From Antedon mediterranea (lineage: Eukaryota > Echinodermata > Crinoidea > Comatulida > Antedonidae): DNA of 64,000 nucleotides. The notes below the pieces were generated by a model. That model searched no databases and had not been told where the DNA came from. It was given only the letters and a program-made list of their open reading frames with translations. Both the position numbers and the translations under genes were made by a program. The number at the start of each line of letters is the position of its first letter. The first letter of the stretch is position 1. Of the stretch, positions 39,001 to 48,795 are shown in pieces. Location of the stretch: positions 15,472,101-15,536,100 of the forward strand of contig NC_092677.1 of NCBI RefSeq assembly GCF_964355755.1, written 5' to 3'.

Positions 39001-39755
39001 AAAATTAAAGTACAAAGCAAACTGGTTAAATGAATACATGTGCTTATTAAAAGCGATACCAATACAATGGAAAACTATAATCAAATACGAGGAAAATTGT
39101 TATTATAATATAACAGAAAATGTCATTAAGAATAGATATAAGGACATCACAACAAAGAGTATTTATCTCTGTTTTGTGGAGGAAATTTTTGTCCCTCCGG
39201 TTTGTCAAGGAAAATGGGAAAAATATTTTCATAATTTTAATATTGATTGGAAGTCATGTTGGTTATCTAAAGTTTGTAAAATGAAAGATAAAAAATTAAT
39301 ACACTTTAATTACAAACTGTTAAATAGAATTTTAGCAACAAACAAAAGGTTGTTTATCTGGAAACTAAAAGATACTAATATATGTGGTAGATGTGGAGAG
39401 GTACAAGATGAGGAGCATATGTTTTTTACTTGTAAATTTATTCAAGGTTTTTGGACAAAAATAGAGATTGTTTGTTTGTTTGTTTGTTGTTGTTGCTTTT
39501 GAAAATCTGGTAATTGGAACAAGAAATATTCTTACTGATTTTATATATACATTTGCTGCTTTCACGGCTTATAAACAAAAGATACTGGCTGATGTTACAA
39601 ATAAAAGTTATTTTAATTTATGGAAATCTTTTAAACAAGGAATTCTATTCAGAATGGAATGTGATATAGTGTATAAAAGAGAGGAAAGCATAAAAAAATG
39701 GGATAAAGGTAAAAAATATTATTTTAGCAATGTAAAAATGTATAATTGTTAAACA
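36066..39755 (+). pseudogene. Tx1/L1-like LINE ORF2, broken by several frameshifts
   Basis: The endonuclease starts HCITLNVRGIRSKDK (36080), continues with a displaced QETHL-like word (about 36165), GGDMNCILDIDVDQKG (36500) and FTWR...RLDYWFIS (about 36650-36715). A long linker follows, then reverse transcriptase: KNKSPGSDGLG (37480), NNWRPITLLNTDYKI (37660), MVLDFKKAFDSVSREF (37865), RQGCPLSALLF (38050), LADDTILYVGNEKS (38115) and LKLNKHKSKAMWMG (38210). The C-terminal part has LYGKVIILKSLALAKLTYN (about 38425) and a Cys/His region CGRCGEVQDEEHMFFTC (about 39385), like the zinc-binding tail of L1/Tx1 proteins. Frame breaks lie near 36160, 36290, 36410, 36750-36930, 37660, 38100, 38600 and 39470, so it is inactive. 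AATAAA near 40069 may be its 3' signal. Confidence 0.9.
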
Positions 39756-40240
39756 ATAACAGGCTAAAAACACGAGAAAATATTATTACGACACAATACT
39801 TAGTATTCTAGTATGGTTTCTACCTTACTAGTTTTATTTACTGGTGCTGTATGAGTTAAAGTATATTTTATTTTGTGATGTTGTAATGGCAATTGTGAAC
39901 CTATATTATGTGATGTATACTTTTATATAACTTTTGTCTACTTTTTAAATGCTTTAACTTTTTATATATGTTAAATACTAAAAATAAGAAAAAAAAATAT
40001 TTAAGCTGTAGAGATAGTTTTCTACTGAAACAAAATTGATATAGATTATTGTAACAATTGTAAAGAATGAAATAAAAGTGAGTGAATCTCACAAAAGACA
40101 AAAAAAAATTAATAGAAACTATAATTTTAACACGTAATTCTTTAGTAATAAATTCTATTAAAAACACCATAAACTAAAAGCTGATTATTTCGACAATCCA
40201 CACAAAACGCCGCAACCACAGCGGAGATAGGCCTAGAATC

Positions 40241-41318
40241 GGGTGTCACGAAACCTAAGACCACGAAAGCTAAGACCTCCTAAGACCTAAGATCACGAAA
40301 GCTAAGACCCAAGACCTAAGATTACAAATATTTATCTTTCGCACCTGCCTTGTATTTTAACTCCCAACATTTATTCTGATGAAAAAGAATCACATAAAAA
40401 GTAACAAATACATTTTTAAAATGATATAAAGACGTTTTTCTCGCACACAAAAAGACTAGCCTACAGTACTACAGTAGGCCTACCCCATGTTCAATGTTTT
40501 TGTTTCTATGGAACGTCAAAAGAGCAACAATTATATAGAGGGCTGAAAACTCTGTGGAGTCCATCTACAGTGTGGATGGAACAATGTAAAATTAAAATTG
40601 TTATGACAATAGTATAATCATGCAAGTACGAAGAAATAAATACTGGCAAATAAATTTTTTTTTTTTAATAAGTTTTTTTGTTTCGTTTTCTTTCTGTTTT
40701 TATACTTGTACTATTATTGTTGCTCTTTTGGCGCTCAATAGAAACAAAAACATTGAGCATGGGGAGCTCATGGAGGTATAAAACTAGATATTTTTATACC
40801 TCCATGGGGAGCTCGAGAAGTTACAGTATACAAAGAAACACGTCTGTAAAATCATCAATTTAAAGGATTTATTTATTTGTTTTTATGTGTTTCTCCTTCT
40901 GAAAGTACTTATAAGTCCTAATTTTAAAGTGTGGTATTCAGGATAAAGTTAGTCAACAAATTTGGAGTAAAAATACAAGAAAGGCAGGTGCGTAAGAAAA
41001 ACATCCTCTGAACCAACACAATGGAGTAAATATATACCAACAAACAACCCGTCAAGTTTGTTTGTTGTAAAGAAAAAATATACATTTACTCAACGGGCGA
41101 AAATAATATGCGTTTATCTATGTTTTGCGTTAGTATTAAATTATATTTATGGTAATAAATGAAACGTACTGTGTTTAAAATTTTGTATGAATAAACAAGT
41201 ATTGTTTTTAAGCTGTAGTATATCTTAGAATTTGTAATCTTAGGTCTTGGGTCTTAGCTTTCGTGATCTTAGGTCTTAGGGGGTCTTAGCTTTCGTGGTC
41301 TTAGGTTTCGTGACACCC
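40241..41318. mobile_element. Mutator-like TIR element with 10-bp target duplication
   Basis: The terminal inverted repeats are about 89 bp and differ at only one position by eye. They begin GGGTGTCACGAAACCTAAGA at 40241 and are mirrored up to 41318. GCCTAGAATC occurs at 40231-40240 and 41319-41328, a 10-bp target duplication (9-10 bp is the usual size for MULEs). The TIRs contain sub-repeats of ACGAAAGCTAAGACC. Further inside, inverted pairs continue (CGCACCTGCC / GGCAGGTGCG; AACATTGAGCATGGGG / CCCCATGTTCAATG), with a strong hairpin (TGGAGGTATAAAA...TTTATACCTCCA) near 40767-40804. No transposase frame, so it is non-autonomous. Confidence 0.8.
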
Positions 41319-41322
41319 GCCT

Positions 41323-41476
41323 AGAATCGTATCGCAGTTGTGTAATCACTTCTTGTTGCTATACGCTTGGGTGCACACAGAACAAGAAAATTTAACTGAT
41401 GAATTATTCATGTTTATTTTGTGACGTTTCATGAGGGTCCCCAACTTATGTACGAAAAAAAAATCGCGAGCCGGCC
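41323..41476 (-). repeat. Right arm of a long-distance inverted repeat
   Basis: Reverse complement of 34501-34657. The Mutator-like element inserted at the inner edge of this arm, so its target duplication contains the arm boundary word CTAGAATCG. Confidence 0.75.
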
Positions 41477-42340
41477 TATATAAAAACGTAACATGTCTTC
41501 AATAATGGACATTCCACCACAGTAATAAAAAATAGTGAGAAACAATGGAGTTATTTACATAATAATTAAAGTTGTATTGTCCCCCAAAACATGAAAAATA
41601 AAGATGAAAAAAATCAAATTTTGAATAGACCACTTTGTAGTTATAATAATAAAGTTATTCACTTTCGCCGAAAAAAAAATATTGATTTCGCTTATAAAAA
41701 ATCAAAATAAGTTTACAATTTTTTCGAAATAATAATCTCAGAAATTCCTAAATAAAGAGGGTTAGCTAACAGCTCATAAATATGCATGATATGTTAATGA
41801 GCATCCAAACAGGGGAGATCCGATCTGTTCACCACATAAACAAGCATGTGCGACGAACAGAAAAAAAGTGCTGGGGTTTCCCTGATCGTATGATGTAAAA
41901 AGCTCTGCCGTTAATTTGCTGGTATGTAGAATCCTATTTTAGATTAATGACACATCCTCCTATAATAGTTATATATCGCAAAAACTAGATGTTTTTGGCG
42001 TATAGTTATAGGCTTAGCTATCTAGGCTAGGGCTATAATATAAGCCTACTATCTAGGGCCTAGGCCTAGTTAGTACTGTAGTTTACTACTGTGTAGTGTA
42101 GCAGCTGTAGGCAGGCAGATAATCGGGTCAGAAAAGTAGACGGGAACCCACTTTGAGACCTAGCTAGGTCATATATATCGTACTCACCTAGCTAAGCCAT
42201 CACTCCACAACTAGCTACAGGAAATAGGCCTACTATGTTGATGTACTATTGATATACATTTGGAAGGAGCTCGAATTAATTTTAAAGTCTAAAAAAAGAC
42301 TAACTGATGACAAACAAGGCCAACAGCCATTAAGTCGCGT
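41477..42340. other. Intergenic, no feature recognised
   Basis: AT-rich, then GGCCTAGG-rich near 42000-42240. No gene or repeat boundary identified. Confidence 0.45.
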
Positions 42341-42344
42341 GTTA

Positions 42345-42432
42345 CAATGCATAGCGATACCGGACCGACAGACAAACAGACCGACAGACAGACCGACAGA
42401 CAGACGGACCGACCGACATAGTGAACTATACT
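42345..42432 (+). repeat. (GACA)/(GACC)-rich dispersed repeat, copy 1
   Basis: GCATAGCGATACCGGACCGA leads into about 50 bp of GACA/GACC units. It ends CCGACATAGTGAACTATA. The same start and end occur at 43001-43112, and the terminal words also occur at 33161-33216 and 48473-48550. Confidence 0.6.
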
Positions 42433-43000
42433 GACCGAAATTACTGAACATGTTTAAAAATGTTGAAATGTTTAAAAACATTTATATTTTTTTAATTTAC
42501 ACGTGCGTAGCCTGTCACTTTTGACGTGCTCGTATAACGTAATTTCGAGTTGAAAAGTAAGTCAAGAAAACAGAAATCGGGTAAAAAGAGTGCGCAATAA
42601 CATTTAACGCGCAGTGCGCGCGCAAAAATCTTCGCACTCATGGCAATTTTGTAAACGCTTAAAATTGCCTGAAACGTACTCTTATTTCATCGAAAATAAA
42701 TTTTGAAAATTTTAAGCGCGCGTACGCATGCGTTACATGCGCTACGCACGTAATTGTATTGCCATATATTGATTTATGCCCTGAAATTTATGAGTACCAA
42801 ATTTTATTTAATTGTGATTCATGGTTGTTAAGATATGATTACAAACGTGATTTCGTTAAATCGTGCGTAGACCGCGTAATTTTTTATTGCGCACCGTGAA
42901 AACATAACCACATCGATTCCTGGCCATAAGGAATATTCTGTGAAAAATTGACTTAGCTAGATTAAACTGATATCAAGATAAGGTCATAAAGCGATAAAAC

Positions 43001-43112
43001 GCATAGTGATACCGGACCGACAGACAGACAGACCGACAGACAGACCGACAGACAGACAGACAGACCGACCGACCGACATAGTGAACTATAGAGTCGCTTC
43101 CACGCGACTAAA
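43001..43112 (+). repeat. (GACA)/(GACC)-rich dispersed repeat, copy 2
   Basis: GCATAGTGATACCGGACCGA, GACA/GACC units, then CCGACATAGTGAACTATAGA and GTCGCTTCCACGCGACT, a short hairpin GTCGC...GCGAC. Likely the tail of a short retroposon family; identity not known. Confidence 0.6.
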
Positions 43113-43717
43113 AACGAACATTTGGAAAATGATCAGCATACAGTACCGAAGAAGTTGACGGTAGAATAGTTTGTTGTTGATAGCAACCAAAACGGAAACA
43201 CTAGTAATTAGACTAGACCTTTTTGAGGGAGGAAATGCACTTTTCAGTTATTCCTTACTGTACATTAGTACCCCAAATTGAAAACTTCAGATTCATGTAC
43301 AGAAATAATAATTATATGTATGCAATAAATTGTGAAATATTTAACTTTTCTATTTGACTTTTGTATTTATACATCATTGTTTTTCAATTTATAGACTTAA
43401 GCTAATGAAGATTGGAACAGAGTTTACACCCATACTGCATAATAAAGGCAACTGGCAGTAGACTCGGTAGAGTGGAACACAAGATAAATATTGGATGACT
43501 ATCATAAAGCATTAGGCAAATGTGTTGGTAGTTTTCCAGCTTTTAAAATGTTGTATATTTTTCATAATTAGAGCAATAACATTTGTATAAATTATTTTGC
43601 AAACATAGCAACAGCATTAAATAAATAAAAAATACTACTACAGTACATGAGATAAAATCTTCATAATTTTAATGTGTGAAGATTTACAGTACAGTACAGT
43701 AAAAAATGAGTTAATTA

Positions 43718-43954
43718 CTAGTATATTTCATTGAATTTCTGCATTATTGTTGACAATTTATTTTCAACTATTAATTGATGTGTTGATTGTGGCAGTACAG
43801 CAATAGCTTGTCTTCTGTGATTGTTCAACCATTTTAAAGTGTCATAGTAAGAAACGTTCAAATAAATATTGTGAATGTTGCTACCACATTTGGTGTTGAT
43901 TTCTTCACCATTTTCCACTACTTGCTCATATTGTTCATTCAAGTGTGTTAATAC
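43718..43954 (-). CDS. Possible terminal exon of an unrecognised gene
   Basis: On the minus strand an acceptor (TTCTTTTAATAG|GTATTAAC) opens a frame of 78 codons in phase 0 that runs to a stop. Residue composition looks protein-like (VLTHLNEQYEQVVENGEE, YYDTLKWLNNHRRQAIAVL, LSTIMQKFNEIY) and is predicted helical. I recognise no domain. Upstream on the same strand, near 44770-44840, a transcribed-looking piece ends AGATTG|GTAAGTAAG, which could be a noncoding first exon. This is weak and could be a chance frame. Confidence 0.35.
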   Translation of the reverse strand, partial: VLTHLNEQYEQVVENGEEINTKCGSNIHNIYLNVSYYDTLKWLNNHRRQAIAVLPQSTHQLIVENKLSTIMQKFNEIY

Positions 43955-43959
43955 CTATT

Positions 43960-45208
43960 AAAAGAAAGACATTTTTTATTAAAATATGTACATAAAAAGT
44001 TTAATTGTGTGAATGTTGGTTTGAACGTTATTGCTTTGGAAGAATTTTCAACATAACGGTACTAAGTACTGTAAAGTACACATTCCAAAAAATATTTAAC
44101 TTAGATTATTTCGTCATTTTCTCTAAAATAATTACATTATTGGATGTACAGTATAGGCCTAGTTACAATTTTCACAAATTTATATTAGCATTAAAATCTA
44201 ATTAATCATGAAGGAAAAACCAAGCACCATAATCTCTCCTGGCCCTGGTGGTGACCTTATTTTTTATTTTTGGCAGCCATTCACAAGTTTTCGCTTTTTT
44301 AGTTTCGCTGCTCTAATACTTATGTATAATTTTTTTAAATCACAAACTCTACATAGAAAAGAAAATTAAATGTTTTAAAATGAATGAAAAGTGATATGAA
44401 TAATGATAAAAAATACTAAAAATAAGACGAGTTGGTGGTGTCAAAATTCACACTACTAAAACCTAAGTTATTTTTTACTCCATGCTCACAGATGATATAG
44501 GCCTCATCCTATTTAAAGCTAGGTTGGCAATAACTATTAATAAGGCTTACAAGTTGTATCTATTAGTATTAGCTAGGCCTACTACTCACTCAGGGTGAAC
44601 CCTCACTCAGGCCTACAACTAGGCCTAGTACTACTACTAGACTAGCTACTACTAGGCTATTTCTAGGCCTAGCCAATAGATAGGGAATAGTACACTAGCC
44701 AGTACAGCTGTAATGGGCTAGCTAGGCTTCCTATACTAACTAACAAAGCTGCACCATAGAAACTACAGTTCTTACTTACCAATCTGCTAGGGCCTAGCCA
44801 TAGTCTTTTCTTCAAAATAGGAGTTGTTTTTTTGTTGTTAAACTACAGAACTTTCCCACATCGTCGTCTCGCCATATAAAGTCGTATTTTTTTTTGTTAT
44901 GATCTAGAGGTCACATACACGCACAAGAATCATACAATATGCATAATTCATAAGCTAATTCAGGTCAAGGGTTAAACTAAACCGGAAGCCAGCTGGCTGC
45001 CAGCCAACCGACTTCCGGTTGACTATTTTTTACTTTAAATTACGATTTTCTCAGGTAAATAATTTTTTTTCGATCAAATTTTATTTCAAAGTGAATAACT
45101 TGTATGTATCATTAAAATGGCCTATTCAACAAAAATATTTTTAAAAATTATTTGTTCAGGGGGACAATACATCTTTAAGGTGGATGTATCCGCGTGGATT
45201 GAACGTAG
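43960..45208. other. Intergenic or intron sequence, little recognised
   Basis: Contains GGCCTA-rich DNA at 44560-44740, a candidate splice donor on the minus strand near 44770, and an imperfect palindrome with CCGGAAG...CTTCCGG near 44980-45020. No coding frame is supported. Confidence 0.4.
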
Positions 45209-45387
45209 GGCCAATTTACACAGACAAGCGGTAACAGTAAGCTACAACCGCGTAATTGTCTCACATAAAATCTGTATCTATCCCGAGCGCGGAGGAAACC
45301 ACCCATCCACTCCAGGTTGTTTGTAAATGGTCATAAGAAATATTCTATATTTGAATTACCGTTACCGCTGGTCTGTGTAAATCGGCC
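45209..45387. mobile_element. Short hairpin MITE
   Basis: GGCCAATTTACACAGACAAG-CGGTAA at 45209 is mirrored by TTACCGCTGGTCTGTGTAAA-TCGGCC ending at 45387, a roughly 26-bp imperfect terminal inverted repeat around a 180-bp element. The overlapping 69-codon frame (45117-45326) is not believed to be a gene. Confidence 0.6.
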
Positions 45388-45555
45388 ATTAGAGAGATAT
45401 TATAGTTCACTATAATATCACTATGGTAGGGCTTATATGAACATATTTAATTGTATTGCCCTGTATTCTCATTTTGTGACAATCACACTTTTTTCTTTGA
45501 ATATTTATTATTCAGGCGTGTGCTGATATTATTCTGGCTAATTGTGTGTTCTGTG

Positions 45556-46811
45556 ATGTCAAATATGTACTGGATCGTTGCAGTCATTTTATTTTCTCCA
45601 GCACAAGGTAGGTAGGCCTAAACATGATAATTAAAATAATGAAAGCGTGTATCACAAAATATGTATAATTTGCTTCTTTTTTTTTTCCAAATTACCGCCA
45701 CTAACAGGTTTGATACAAACAAAGCCAGAACTGTTTAAAGCACCTTGATTGGTCCTAACATTGATCAAGGACTTCTCTCGTCCAGCGCTCACCTTGCTAA
45801 TGAACAGAAGCCAAAATACCCCTAATTTTTAGAAGAGCCCAGAAACTCCTCACAGGCACTTCCTCAGCAGAAGCACGTCCACAGCCACACCTAACTTACA
45901 GCATACTTCGTCCTCTGTTCCTGTGTTTGTATTTGATTCTGTATTTTTACCGCATCATGTAGTATATTAGGCACGACTAAATAAACAACTGTGATATTTA
46001 AACCAAGCGAGTAGACTCGTTAATACAGTTTTAAACCTCACACACTATATTACACTATATTTCTTATGCAGAAATAGTCATTAGTAATACTAGACGATAA
46101 AGATACCAACGACGGTGATAGTTATTTTTTGTACAACAATAAAGATTCAAGTGATGAGAATAATAACTTAAACTATTTCGTTTTACTTTTAGCTCGTACA
46201 CTGGGGTTGAAATCTGGGATGTTTGCTATTCGTACAAAGAATTGGCGTATTTCAGAAAGCACGAATGATCAACCGACCGGCATCAGATGCGCACAAGCAT
46301 GTTTAAGATTAGGTTACGATGAATGTAATCACTTTAAGATTATTAGATGTGAAGGAGGCATGTCTGGATGCGAAATTAAATCTAAGACAACAGACGATGA
46401 AGTAGCATGGGACTACAAAATTAAGGTACGAATATAGGCCTACTTGGCGAGTTGAAAATTCGAAATAGAACAACAGAATTAAATGCTGAAAACAGCATTT
46501 TTATTGTTTTGTTTTCTTGATGTTTTACTTAAAATTTGTGGTGAGAGCGAAAGGTTTGTTTTTAAAGAAGTTGAGTCTGTATCAACGTTTTATTTTTTAT
46601 TTTAGTTTCAAGATGGCGCATTTATAAAAGGTAACGGATGACGTAAGCTACCAGCAAGCAACGGAAAGGAACTCTTGCGTTGTACGAGCAACTGGTGTCT
46701 GCCACTAAATACGGAATGAAAGTGACATGTGATCAGTGTTGGCTAATAAGTGGAGAAGTAACCTTCAGCAATGACGACACCACGTGTGATCTTGTGGATG
46801 CATCGACATAG
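45556..46811 (+). pseudogene. Truncated paralogue of the PAN-Link gene
   Basis: Three pieces match the gene at 23.8-26.5 kb. Exon 1 is 45556 (or ATG 45565) to 45607 and encodes MYWIVAVILFSPAQ with a GTAGGT donor. Exon 2 is 46193-46425, with the same phase-1 entry and phase-0 exit, and encodes a PAN-like piece with RCAQACLRLGYDEC and a later SGCEIK; it is intact. The third exon starts at 46606 (TTTCAAGATGGC) but has a +1 frameshift with an early TGA (46639-46641), a 17-bp deletion that removes the first Link cysteine, and an end of homology at about 46809 (GATGCATCGAC). The sequence then becomes unrelated and runs into a minisatellite. Two and a half Link modules are missing. A short PAN-only product from exons 1-2 remains possible. 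Confidence 0.8.
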
Positions 46812-46900
46812 ACTTAAATAAATCAAATTGCAAGAATATAATCAATAAGCTTACATTGATTACATGTATAATCATATGCACACTCCCTTAAACGGGTTCC

Positions 46901-47512
46901 TTAAACGTAATTGTTCATAGTGATACAGTATTTAAACGTAATTGTTCATAGTGATACAGTATTTAAACGTAATTGTTCATAGTGATACAGTATTTAAACG
47001 TAATTGTTTATAGTGATACAGTATTTAAACGTAATTGTTCATAGTGATACAATATTTAAACGTAATTGTTCATAGTGATACAATATTTAAACGTAATTGT
47101 TCATAGTGATACAGTATTTTAAACGTAATTGTTCATAGTGATATAATAAACGTAGTTGCTCATAGTGATATATTAAACGCAATTGTTCATAGTGATATAA
47201 TAAACGTAGTTGCTCACAGTGATATATTAAACGTAATTGTTCATAATAATATATTAAACGTAATTGGTCATAGTGATATATTAAACGTAAATGTTCATAG
47301 TGATATATTAAACGTAATTGTTCATAGTGATATATTAAACGTAATTGTTCATAGTTATATAAATGTAATTGTTTATAGTGATATATTAAACGTAATTGTT
47401 CATAGTGATATATTAAACGTAATTGTTCATAGTGATATATTAAACGTAATTGCTCATAGTGATATATTAAACATAATTGTTCATAATAATATATTAAACG
47501 TACTTAAACGTA
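46901..47512. repeat. Minisatellite, 24-31 bp units
   Basis: About 20-25 tandem units of AAACGTAATTGTTCATAGTG followed by ATACAGTATTT (31-bp form, first third) or ATATATT (shorter form, rest). Variants such as TTGCTCACAG occur in the middle. It starts about 90 bp after the breakpoint of the PAN-Link paralogue. Units are direct, contiguous and without spacers. Confidence 0.9.
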
Positions 47513-47840
47513 TGATTAATTGTAATACATGTTCTAAACAAATTCATAGCCAGCATCCCAAAACTCTCTGTTCACTGTGTAAAATAATAATAATAATAGA
47601 TGTATTTATCCGAACCTTGATATAAAAGAAAACTGGTTTTGCTTTAATTGTACTGGAGAGATATTACCCTTTAACCATTATGTAGATGACAATGAATTTA
47701 AATTTGCTTTGTATTGTTTTGATAACACAATTAACTACAATAAAATGTTAAACTTGAATCTTAACCCGTTTTTGTATGAAGACGCTATCCACTCTGATAT
47801 CCACCACATAATCAATGTATATAATCGCGAAAGCTAAGGC
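47513..47840 (+). pseudogene. Fragment of a LINE ORF1 with a PHD-like zinc finger
   Basis: One frame reads CNTCSKQIHSQHPKTLCSLC (about 47520-47580). After a break at an (AAT)n patch, another reads WFCFNCTGEILPFNHY (about 47628) then LNLNPFLYED and stops near 47836. The C-x2-C ... C-x2-C, W-x-C-x-x-C and following acidic stretch match the zinc-finger ORF1 proteins of L2/CR1-type elements. The frame is broken and no ORF2 follows. Confidence 0.55.
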
Positions 47841-47881
47841 CGATAGTTTTAATAGTTTGTAAACTCGACTAATATTGATAG

Positions 47882-48071
47882 GTCCAAGCTGCTGGACCCA
47901 AAAACGTCTGGGGAAAAGAGAGTCTATGAGGACTCACGGTTGAATGATTTTGGATTCTCGCCCATGGTTGACGTGAATCAACAGACTGCGGAAGAATTTT
48001 CTCACGCATGTGCCGTTGTCTCTGAGGACTTCAGCAAGTCCCACACACGTGTATTGAAATTCTTTGGATGA
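47882..48071 (+). CDS. Possible terminal exon of an unrecognised gene
   Basis: An acceptor-like AATATTGATAG|GTCC opens a 62-codon frame ending TGA (48069-48071), followed 5 bp later by AATAAA (48077-48082). Its residues include KLLDPKTSGEKRVYED, DFGFSPMVDVNQQTAEEF and SHTRVLKFFG. The composition and the short 3' UTR look like a real last exon or a processed-gene remnant. I do not recognise the family and see no upstream exon. Confidence 0.4.
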
Positions 48072-48089
48072 GGTTAAATAAACACTCTT

Positions 48090-48472
48090 TTTATTTAATA
48101 ATCATGTATTCAAGTTGAATTTGAATTTTACAATGTTGATATACAAAATATATTACTAAACTAATAAGTTCATACAATTGCCTTTTGAGGGCGCAATTTA
48201 TTTACTTCGATTATTTTCGGCGATGTTTTGGACCCTATATATTTCGAAAACTACAAGTCAGATTTTCATAATTCTTTCTTTATTTTAATATTGATACAAC
48301 ATATTAACAGGCAATACATGCTATTAACTTATAATGCTGCATCGTTATCTCTAGGGAAGTAGGCCTAAATATACTAGTAGTATGCGTGTGGGTCGGGTCA
48401 TTAGGAAGTTAATGCTCCTACACTGGAATATGTACATATACTGTAGTTTAGTTTATGATTATATTTTGTCCG
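48090..48472. other. Intergenic, no feature recognised
   Basis: AT-rich with no supported gene. Confidence 0.5.
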
Positions 48473-48565
48473 ATCGACCGACATAGTAAGCTTAAGCTCT
48501 ACAGTTCATTATGTCGGTCGGTCGGTAAACACTAACTTGAGCACGCGACTGCAGCCATGTATATG
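48473..48565 (-). repeat. Dispersed repeat, inverted match to 33040-33216
   Basis: Reverse complement gives CATACATGGCTGCAGTCGCG-like wording (ATATACATGGCTGCAGTCGC) and CCGACCGACCGACATAATGA, both of which occur at 33040-33090 and 33161-33195. It belongs with the GACC-rich repeats near 42.4 and 43.0 kb. Confidence 0.5.
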
Positions 48566-48795
48566 GCCTTGTTCTTGACAAATAGGGAATTGCAGAAGAT
48601 AAAAACTGCCATTTCTGACACGACGATATAATGACTAAAAGCTGTGTAGGTCTATTAAATATGATGATTAAATATGATTCATTTATTCATTCCAGCTCTA
48701 CAAAGTAACCTAATGGAAATATGTTGCAGTAATATTCGTTTAATTATAATTACAAATTATTCATCAAGAAAAAAAAAGATATATAGGCCTACACA

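Noticed and set aside
42233-42481. Open frames rich in T-D-R-P or L-S-V-G over the GACA/GACC tracts
   Set aside because: Microsatellite translation on both strands, no protein features.
46901-47512. Regular repeats that could be mistaken for a CRISPR-like array
   Set aside because: Units are directly contiguous with no unique spacers, in an animal genome; it is a minisatellite.
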